In this document: in pieces, positions 47,047 through 52,899 of the stretch
Layout: every line of letters begins with the position of its first letter
Position numbering within the stretch: position 1 is the first letter of the stretch
NCBI RefSeq assembly: GCF_004001045.1
Contig: NZ_BIMK01000044.1
Span: 1-52,899 of the forward strand
DNA from: Paenibacillus chibensis
GTDB lineage: Bacteria; Bacillota; Bacilli; Paenibacillales; Paenibacillaceae
DNA length: 52,899 bases
Direction of reading: 5' to 3'
The notes under the pieces: model-generated
What the model was told of the DNA's origin: nothing
Database searches by the model: none
What the model saw: the letters and a program-made list of their open reading frames with translations, nothing else
Position numbers and translations under genes: made by a program

Positions 47047-47928
47047 TTACCAGCCGCGATCCGACATCCGTTCAGACGGACTCAGCTTCGAAATCTCGAT
47101 GCCTTTCATCGGAGCACCCAGGTTTTTGGATACTTCGGCAATCAGCTTGTAATCTTGGTAATGAGTCGTGGCTTCAACGATAGCGCGGGCAAATTTCTCC
47201 GGATTGTCGGATTTGAAAATACCGGAGCCTACGAACACGCCGTCTGCTCCCAAATGCATCATCAGCGCTGCGTCAGCCGGAGTGGCTACGCCGCCTGCAG
47301 CGAAGTTTACGACCGGCAGCTTGCCATCCTCATGTACGCCCAGCAGCAGATCATAGGCAACGCCCAGATTCTTCGCTTCTGCGTAGAGCTCATCCTTCGA
47401 CATGCTCTGTACCTTGCGGATTTGGCTGTTGATGAAGCGCATATGACGGACAGCCTCTACGATATTGCCTGTTCCGGGCTCGCCTTTGGTACGGATCATC
47501 GACGCGCCTTCGCCGATCCGGCGCAGCGCTTCGCCAAGATCCTTGGCGCCGCAGACGAAAGGAACGGTGAAGTCCCATTTGTCGATATGGAATACTTCAT
47601 CCGCCGGAGTCAAAACTTCGCTCTCATCGAGGTAATCGACGCCGAGCGATTCCAGCACCTTCGCTTCAACAAAATGTCCGATCCGCGCTTTCGCCATGAC
47701 CGGAATGGATACGACCTTCATCACTTCTTCGACAATTGTCGGATCCGCCATACGGGCTACGCCGCCGGCTGCACGAATATCGGATGGTACGCGCTCCAAA
47801 GCCATGACGGCCGTTGCTCCAGCCGCCTCAGCGATTTTTGCCTGCTCGGCATTCATGACGTCCATAATGACGCCGCCCTTTTGCATTTCTGCCATGCCTC
47901 TTTTGACTCTCGAAGTTCCCGTTTCCAT
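47047..47928 (-). CDS. pdxS: Pyridoxal 5'-phosphate synthase lyase subunit
   Basis: A 293-residue TIM-barrel enzyme that makes PLP from ribose 5-phosphate, glyceraldehyde 3-phosphate and ammonia. Motifs: GTSRVKRGMAEMQKGGVIMDV, ARMADPTIVEEVMKVVSIPVMAKARIGHFVEA with the catalytic lysines, NFAAGGVATPADAALMMHLGADGVFVGSGIF. ATG at 47928 is preceded by GGGAGG; the open frame continues 24 codons upstream but past that site. It and pdxT follow dacA, as in B. subtilis. Confidence 0.97.
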   Translation of the reverse strand: METGTSRVKRGMAEMQKGGVIMDVMNAEQAKIAEAAGATAVMALERVPSDIRAAGGVARMADPTIVEEVMKVVSIPVMAKARIGHFVEAKVLESLGVDYLDESEVLTPADEVFHIDKWDFTVPFVCGAKDLGEALRRIGEGASMIRTKGEPGTGNIVEAVRHMRFINSQIRKVQSMSKDELYAEAKNLGVAYDLLLGVHEDGKLPVVNFAAGGVATPADAALMMHLGADGVFVGSGIFKSDNPEKFARAIVEATTHYQDYKLIAEVSKNLGAPMKGIEISKLSPSERMSDRGW

Positions 47929-48029
47929 GTCTACGCCTCCCGAAATGTATATCATGTCATCTGTTATCCGTCTCCACAGAAGGCGAATACAGCTCCACAT
48001 TCAAACCATGCACTCAAAATCCATATGAA

Positions 48030-48134
48030 GAAAACCATTTAGCGGTTTTTCACCGAAATTAATCTGCTTTGCAGCGGTTCATTGCTTCAACCCTTGGAGA
48101 GTGGTTTACCTTGGCTTCAGGATTTACCGCCAAT
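48030..48134. other. Gap between dacA and pdxS
   Basis: About 105 bases. A weak hairpin (AAACCGCTAAATGGTTT) on the minus strand may end dacA transcription. CACCGAAATTAATCTGC and GCGGTTCATTGC (48053-48090) resemble 12350-12392. Confidence 0.35.
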
Positions 48135-49529
48135 TTAGAAAAGGTTCTTGATTCCCTTGAACAAATCGCTGAACATTTCTCCGATGGCACGGAAGAACAA
48201 GCGGAACCAGCCGCCTTTCTCCACTTCCTCGGAAGTAACCAGATTGACTGTTTTGGTCTGCGCCTTGTCGATGCCGTCGGCTTTGTAAGTGTAGGTAATC
48301 GTTCCGACCTTGGTGCCTTTTTTGATCGGCGCTACCATCCCGTCGGCTGAATCCAGTTTGGTTGTGAATTTGACGCCTTTGATCTCTGCGCCTTTAGGCA
48401 CGACGAAGCTGACATCCCCATCAGTCACGACGCCGACTTTTTTCTCGACGCCTTTTTTGACTGGAACGGTATCCAGGCCTTCCACTTTAGATTTGCCTGC
48501 AACAGCCTGCTTGATTTCAAAGTTGTCGAAGCCGTAATCAAGAAGCTTCTTGGTTTCCGTGAAACGGTGAGCCTCGGAGTCTGCCCCCATGACAACGCCA
48601 ATTAAGCGCACGCCATTACGGACTGCTGTCGAAGTGAAGCAGTTGCCCGCATTTTGCGTATGGCCTGTTTTCAAACCATCCAACCCTGGGTAAGCATAGG
48701 CCTTGAAGTTCTGAATATTCTTATTGCTTTCCAACATCCAGTTATAGTTGATGATTGGAGCTTTATCCCGCTCGCGGAATTTATAAGATTGGATCGAGGT
48801 ATATTTGGCATAATCCGGATGGTCGGTGACGATATGCTTGCCCAGAATGGCCGCATCCATTGCCGACATGACGTCTTCCTTATCGGTATCCGGCCGGAAA
48901 TCTTTCGGCATGTCAGCTCGGTCAAGACCTGTCGCATTAATAAAATAGGCCGTTTTCATACCCATTTCCTGAGCGGTCTTGTTCATCAGCTTTACAAACT
49001 CCTGCTCAGTTCCCGATACCTTCTCGGCCAGTGCAACCGTGGCGTCGTTTGCGGAACCGACAGCCATCGCTATGTACAGTTCCTCTACGGTATGTACGTC
49101 TCCTTCAGCCAGAAAAATACGCGAGCCGATCGTTTCCTCGGAGTTTTTGCCTACGGTGACCTTGTCCGTCCATTTCAGTTTCCCCTGTTTGACCTGTTCG
49201 GCAACGATGTACTCGGTCATCATTTTGGTCATACTTGCCGGAGGAAGAGGCTCATCCGCATTCATGGCATAGAGAATCTGACCCGTTGTCGGCTCGATCA
49301 ATACCGCGGACTTCAAGTTCAGTTCAGGCTTTTGAATGCTACTTGCAGTGCTTGCCGCGGTGCTGGTTGCAGCAGTGCTTGCCGGAGCAGCGAATACCAT
49401 GGCCGCTGGCAGGGCGGATAGACAAAGCATATTCAATAGCATAACCGAAGCTATGCTCTTTTTAACGAGATGACGTTTGTGTTCTTGTTGTCCCGCCTTC
49501 CGGCTTGGACGTTTCCAATGCTTACTCAA
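48135..49529 (-). CDS. dacA: D-alanyl-D-alanine carboxypeptidase (PBP5 type)
   Basis: A 464-residue secreted or membrane-attached low-molecular-weight penicillin-binding protein that trims the terminal D-Ala from peptidoglycan stems. A basic N-terminus and hydrophobic signal (about residues 26-48, ending FAAPA) precede an Ala/Ser/Thr-rich linker. Active site: S99-x2-K102 (PASMTKMM), SxN as GSANDAT, KTG as GLKTGHTQNAG. The C-terminal beta domain (VEGLDTVPVKKGVEKKVGV) ends in an amphipathic helix that anchors the protein (RLFFRAIGEMFSDLFKGIKNLF, the last residues). TTG start at 49529 with AGGGGAG upstream. Confidence 0.95.
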   Translation of the reverse strand: MSKHWKRPSRKAGQQEHKRHLVKKSIASVMLLNMLCLSALPAAMVFAAPASTAATSTAASTASSIQKPELNLKSAVLIEPTTGQILYAMNADEPLPPASMTKMMTEYIVAEQVKQGKLKWTDKVTVGKNSEETIGSRIFLAEGDVHTVEELYIAMAVGSANDATVALAEKVSGTEQEFVKLMNKTAQEMGMKTAYFINATGLDRADMPKDFRPDTDKEDVMSAMDAAILGKHIVTDHPDYAKYTSIQSYKFRERDKAPIINYNWMLESNKNIQNFKAYAYPGLDGLKTGHTQNAGNCFTSTAVRNGVRLIGVVMGADSEAHRFTETKKLLDYGFDNFEIKQAVAGKSKVEGLDTVPVKKGVEKKVGVVTDGDVSFVVPKGAEIKGVKFTTKLDSADGMVAPIKKGTKVGTITYTYKADGIDKAQTKTVNLVTSEEVEKGGWFRLFFRAIGEMFSDLFKGIKNLF

Positions 49530-49596
49530 TGAATGTATAACTCCCCTCTAGCCTACTTAATTCTTACTTGTTCTATTCTATCACAGGGAATTAAGC

Positions 49597-49634
49597 AAAA
49601 AAAGACAGACAGGGCGAAATTCGACCTGTCTGTA
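49597..49634 (-). terminator. Terminator of guaB
   Basis: ACAGACAGG and CCTGTCTGT stem with a GCGAAATTCG loop region; seven T follow on the minus strand. Confidence 0.88.
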
Positions 49635-49671
49635 CAAGAAGATGTTGGTTTTATTCAAACATCCTTCTTTT

Positions 49672-51129
49672 TTATACCGAATAGTTCGGCGCTTCCTTCG
49701 TGATTTGTACGTCGTGCGGATGGCTCTCACGCAAACCTGCACCCGTAATGCGTACAAACTGGGTATCCTCGCGAAGCTCTTCCAGCGTCTTCGTTCCGCA
49801 ATATCCCATGCCGGAGCGAAGTCCGCCGATCAATTGATGAATCGTGTCGGCCAAAGGACCTTTGTAAGCGACGCGGCCTTCAATGCCTTCCGGCACGAGC
49901 TTCTTGTCGTCATCCTGGAAGTAACGGTCCTTGCTGCCCTGTTTCATGGCTGCCATGGAGCCCATGCCGCGATAGACCTTGTAACGGCGTCCTTGATAAA
50001 TCTCGGACTCGCCAGGGCTTTCTTCCGTTCCTGCAAACATGCTGCCGAGCATGACGGCATGTCCGCCTGCGGCGAGAGCTTTCGTAATTTCACCGGAGTA
50101 CTTGATACCTCCGTCAGCGATCAGTGGAATGCCGTATTCGCGAGCCACTTTGGCACAGTCATAGATGGCCGTGATTTGCGGTACGCCGATACCGGCAATG
50201 ACGCGCGTCGTGCAGATGGAGCCGGGTCCGATCCCGACTTTCACGACCGAAGCGCCGGCTTCGATCAGATCGCGAGTCGCTTCTCCTGTCGCAACGTTAC
50301 CGGCGATGATGGTCAATTCAGGATACAGGCTCCGCAGATTGCGAACCGCATCCAGAATGTTAATATGATGCCCGTGAGCGGAGTCCACGACGATAACGTC
50401 AACGCCGGCTTTCACCAAGGCTTCCGCCCGGTCAAAACCGTCTTTGGAGATGCCGATAGCCGCGCCGACAACCAGGCGTCCTTGGGCATCTTTTGCCGCG
50501 TTCGGGAATTGAATCGCTTTTTCGATATCCTTAATGGTAATGAGGCCTTTCAGCACATTGCTGTCATCGACCAACGGAAGCTTTTCGATTTTATGCTTTT
50601 GCAAAAGAATCTCCGCTTCCTGCAGGGTTGTACCAACCGGAGCCGTAACCAGATTTTCGTGAGTCATGACTTCTTTGATTTGAATGTCGTAGTCATGTAC
50701 AAAACGCAAATCGCGGTTCGTCAGAATGCCCACCAGCTTATGCTGCTCGTCCACGATCGGAACGCCGGAAATGCGGAACTTAGCCATGACTTGCTCTGCA
50801 TCGGCAACAAGGTGGTCAGGTGTCAAGGAGAATGGATTCGTAATAACGCCGCTTTCCGAGCGTTTCACACGATCTACTTCTTCAGCCTGCTGTTCTACGG
50901 ACATGTTCTTATGAATAATGCCGATTCCGCCCTCACGAGCAATCGCGATCGCCATTGCGGATTCGGTCACGGTATCCATACCGGCACTGATGAGTGGAAT
51001 GTTAAGCTTAACATGCTTGCTTAATCTTGTGGACACGTCCACTTCCTTCGGCAGTACCTCAGATTTGCGCGGCACCAGCAATACATCGTCAAAAGTAAAT
51101 CCTTCTTTACTGAATTTGTCTTCCCACAC
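49672..51129 (-). CDS. guaB: Inosine-5'-monophosphate dehydrogenase
   Basis: A 485-residue enzyme that oxidises IMP to XMP, the first step toward GMP. Order: TIM-barrel start (TFDDVLLVPRKSEVLP), two CBS domains (about residues 95-210; VMAKFRISGVPIVDEQHKLVGILTNRDL), then the catalytic loop with Cys in GIGPGSICTTRVIAG and the flap (KYFQ-type, here SKDRYFQDDDKKLVPEGIEG). ATG at 51129. It is a monocistronic gene with its own terminator. It lies next to dacA as in B. subtilis. Confidence 0.97.
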   Translation of the reverse strand: MWEDKFSKEGFTFDDVLLVPRKSEVLPKEVDVSTRLSKHVKLNIPLISAGMDTVTESAMAIAIAREGGIGIIHKNMSVEQQAEEVDRVKRSESGVITNPFSLTPDHLVADAEQVMAKFRISGVPIVDEQHKLVGILTNRDLRFVHDYDIQIKEVMTHENLVTAPVGTTLQEAEILLQKHKIEKLPLVDDSNVLKGLITIKDIEKAIQFPNAAKDAQGRLVVGAAIGISKDGFDRAEALVKAGVDVIVVDSAHGHHINILDAVRNLRSLYPELTIIAGNVATGEATRDLIEAGASVVKVGIGPGSICTTRVIAGIGVPQITAIYDCAKVAREYGIPLIADGGIKYSGEITKALAAGGHAVMLGSMFAGTEESPGESEIYQGRRYKVYRGMGSMAAMKQGSKDRYFQDDDKKLVPEGIEGRVAYKGPLADTIHQLIGGLRSGMGYCGTKTLEELREDTQFVRITGAGLRESHPHDVQITKEAPNYSV

Positions 51130-51335
51130 CTCGGAATTTCCCCCTCATTTATCATGTATTGTATTCGTCAAAACCCTTGTACAACAAGGCTTGAAAATCA
51201 TTTTCTGAAAATATATTATTGCCATCTTAGCAAAGGCCCCGTGAGGCTGTCAAGGAATAGAGACTGGTAAAAAGATCAGAACATGCCGTTGTCTCACAGG
51301 TGCAAATACATGTCCACTGGTACAAGACAACACTC
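51130..51335. other. guaB upstream region
   Basis: About 200 AT-rich bases with the guaB leader; TTGTAC then, 17 bases on, CAATAC could be a weak promoter on the minus strand. I saw no guanine riboswitch. Confidence 0.35.
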
Positions 51336-51364
51336 AAAAAAAAGACATCCCTTGGTGGGATGTC
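51336..51364 (-). terminator. Terminator of the SLH protein gene
   Basis: GACATCCC ACCAA GGGATGTC followed by eight T on the minus strand, 30 bases after the stop. Confidence 0.88.
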
Positions 51365-51394
51365 CAAATTCCGTTAAATTCATGCATTCGCAGA

Positions 51395-52711
51395 TTACTT
51401 TTCAGGATTTGACTGTGTTGCGGTTACCTGAGCCATATACTCCTCCATCGTCGGAGCCTTCTTGGCTTCTTCCGGGAGCTTAATCGTCTGCGGTTCATCA
51501 TACTTGCTGTAACCCATATTCATCGTCATGTCCATTTGCATTGCCGGCGTTTGCCCTGCTGCTGGCATCGAGTATGACATATTCATATCTGCTTTAAAAA
51601 TCCGGTGCGTCGCATCGTCGATCCAGTATACGATGTTGGCGGCTACGCCCATATTTTCAATCGCTGCCTTCCCATCGCTTGGCAGAGAACTCATCATGTC
51701 TCCCATACCGGTCAAGCTTTGCGTATCATTCAGAAGTCCTTGGAGAGAAGGGATTTTACCGTACAATGCCACCTTACTGTAGGCCTTACCATCGATGGTT
51801 TCCTTGCCCAGATCGCGGTAAATAAAGTATTTCTGGTTCAAGCTGCTGAGCTGGGTTGCATTTTCTTTTTGCATTTTCATGAGCTGGTCAAAGGATGGCA
51901 TTCCCTTGGTCATGTTGATCCATTGCTTTTTCCCCGTCCCCATATCCGGACTTTGCGCAAAAGTACCTTCCGGCACCATGTAGGTCAAGGACTCCATGTC
52001 GCCGGACCCCAAAAAATCCTTCATCGTCATTTTCTCCAGCATGCCCTGCTTATCGTCCAGTTGAACCTGGCCCTCAGCTTTCAGGGTTAAAGCCATGGAA
52101 CCCTCGTCTGCCTTACTTGAATCCACAGTGGAACTGCCCAGACTATTTTCGTTACTCTTGTCAATCCCGTTGAAGCTCATCCGGATTTGCATGCCAACCG
52201 TAGATTCATAGGAGTGAACATTGGCCATTTCCTTCTGCACGGCATCCATCAGATCAACCGCCGTCTGGTCATTCCGCAGAACCTTCGCCAGGGAAGCCTG
52301 TACATCCGAAGCGCTCAAGACCGGCTGGGACTGCCAATCAATGCCGAACTCGGATTGTAAGCGTTTGATACTTTCCTCATCTTTAAAGCCTAAAATGCGA
52401 CCAAGCACGATGGAGGCGTCTTTGCCTGTAATCGGCTCATTCGTACGGATACTTCCATCCGGGAAACCTTTCAGAATTTTGCGTTCCAGCATGGCGCTCA
52501 CCGAATTCTTGTAAGGCGAATCCGCCAAAACATCCTTCGGCAGGCTGACAGCTGAGCTGGATGTAATATTTAAATCGCTTGTAACCTGATTGAGAAAATC
52601 CCCCCGCGAGATCCCCTGCGTGGACTCCGCCGCATAAGCAGGCAGGGAAATCGCCATGGCCAATGCGCCCGTTAGGAACGCCGACGCCAGTCTTTTCTTG
52701 CTCATCTTCAT
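51395..52711 (-). CDS. Secreted protein with SLH-like region and DUF6612-like domain
   Basis: A 438-residue exported protein. Signal peptide MSKKRLASAFLTGALAMAISLPAYAAE, cleavage after YAA. Residues about 30-130 look like one or two S-layer homology motifs (VLADSPYKNSVSAMLERKILKGFPDGS, NEPITGKDASIVLGRIL), which would bind pyruvylated wall polymer. The rest (VHSYESTVGMQIRMSFNG, AKAEGQVQL-like strands, MTMNMGYSKYDEPQTIKLP) resembles the lipoprotein at 42519. The ATG at 52711 is preceded by a second in-frame ATG two codons on (MKMSKK); AGAGAGG lies upstream. Function unknown. Confidence 0.75.
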   Translation of the reverse strand: MKMSKKRLASAFLTGALAMAISLPAYAAESTQGISRGDFLNQVTSDLNITSSSAVSLPKDVLADSPYKNSVSAMLERKILKGFPDGSIRTNEPITGKDASIVLGRILGFKDEESIKRLQSEFGIDWQSQPVLSASDVQASLAKVLRNDQTAVDLMDAVQKEMANVHSYESTVGMQIRMSFNGIDKSNENSLGSSTVDSSKADEGSMALTLKAEGQVQLDDKQGMLEKMTMKDFLGSGDMESLTYMVPEGTFAQSPDMGTGKKQWINMTKGMPSFDQLMKMQKENATQLSSLNQKYFIYRDLGKETIDGKAYSKVALYGKIPSLQGLLNDTQSLTGMGDMMSSLPSDGKAAIENMGVAANIVYWIDDATHRIFKADMNMSYSMPAAGQTPAMQMDMTMNMGYSKYDEPQTIKLPEEAKKAPTMEEYMAQVTATQSNPEK

Positions 52712-52899
52712 ATGTACTTACCCCTCTCTCCTAAAATATCAGGAATAAATAGTATAAAATGAAAGTTAACATAGGAATCATCTTCACTTAATAAACAATT
52801 CAGATCGGAAGATGATAGACCAACCTTATTCCAAATTATACATATATATGTAAGTATACCATGAATAACATCCCTGATATAAAAAAATTCAGGAAAACA
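52712..52899. other. Right edge, gene-free
   Basis: About 190 AT-rich bases holding the leader and promoter region of the SLH protein gene. No other gene seen. Confidence 0.5.

Noticed and set aside
46741..48042. 433-codon open frame on the plus strand over pdxT-pdxS
   Set aside because: Antisense to two certain enzymes; no family features.
49642..51024. 460-codon plus-strand frame over guaB
   Set aside because: Shadow of guaB; composition typical of antisense reading.
1..52899. Mobile elements, prophage or CRISPR arrays
   Set aside because: No transposase, integrase, phage structural gene or regularly spaced repeats seen; the only repeats are short intergenic inverted repeats and the tandem riboswitch units.

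Overview
The window is a piece of a low-to-mid GC, endospore-forming Gram-positive chromosome, most likely Paenibacillus. The basis is gene content and order (bofA next to an rrn promoter, spo0F, an SspP-type spore protein, the RNA polymerase delta subunit, a Bacillus-type long SRP RNA), many TTG/GTG starts with strong GGAGG-like ribosome binding sites, and an SLH-domain secreted protein. It is core chromosome: I see no transposase, phage gene, integrase or CRISPR array.

Layout. (1) 1-4551, minus strand: an rRNA operon promoter fires out of the left edge. Upstream of it lie bofA, yaaL, recR, yaaK/ebfC, dnaX, the SRP RNA gene and rpmE, the classic origin-proximal order of Bacillus. (2) 4653-20571, mostly minus: a radical SAM gene of unknown role, rho, murA, fba, spo0F (with an excellent sigma-H promoter), pyrG, rpoE, then an insert holding a plus-strand subtilisin without an export signal and a minus-strand two-component operon, then argS-ywiB. 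(3) 20863-32449: a GNAT gene, a frameshifted Asp-box repeat protein, speE-speB, a class A penicillin-binding protein, an endonuclease/phosphatase-family membrane protein, a 3-methyladenine DNA glycosylase, ywhD, an M1 metallopeptidase and a coupled membrane protein. Blocks 2 and 3 resemble the pyrG-rho and speE-pbpG-ywhD region of B. subtilis. (4) 32500-34453: two tandem units, each a promoter, c-di-AMP riboswitch, NlpC/P60 wall hydrolase and terminator. (5) 34615-41554: GNAT, cytochrome c, a pterin dehydratase-like gene, motAB, rluF overlapping a large PAS sensor kinase of sporulation-kinase type. (6) 41697-52711: tadA with a DnaA-box cluster, a lipoprotein, a small spore-protein operon (two genes under 60 codons), tRNA-Ser(UGA), serS, pdxT-pdxS, dacA, guaB and an SLH protein. 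This is again the Bacillus origin-region order.

The two ends of the B. subtilis origin block (guaB to tadA, and SRP RNA to bofA/rrn) are thus separated here by about 37 kb that includes genes found far away on the B. subtilis map. Themes that connect genes are cell-wall growth and turnover (murA, class A PBP, dacA, two c-di-AMP-controlled hydrolases), sporulation (spo0F, bofA, sspP, orphan kinase) and translation or RNA metabolism (argS, serS, tadA, rluF, rho, SRP RNA, rpmE).

The most second-look-worthy items are the tandem riboswitch-hydrolase duplication, the unannotated small spore-protein operon, the DnaA-box cluster at tadA, an orphan small-RNA candidate upstream of rpoE, and a Spo0A-box-like site before the two-component operon. 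I did not find a clearly new multi-gene system. All functional statements rest on reading sequence by eye; no database search was run.
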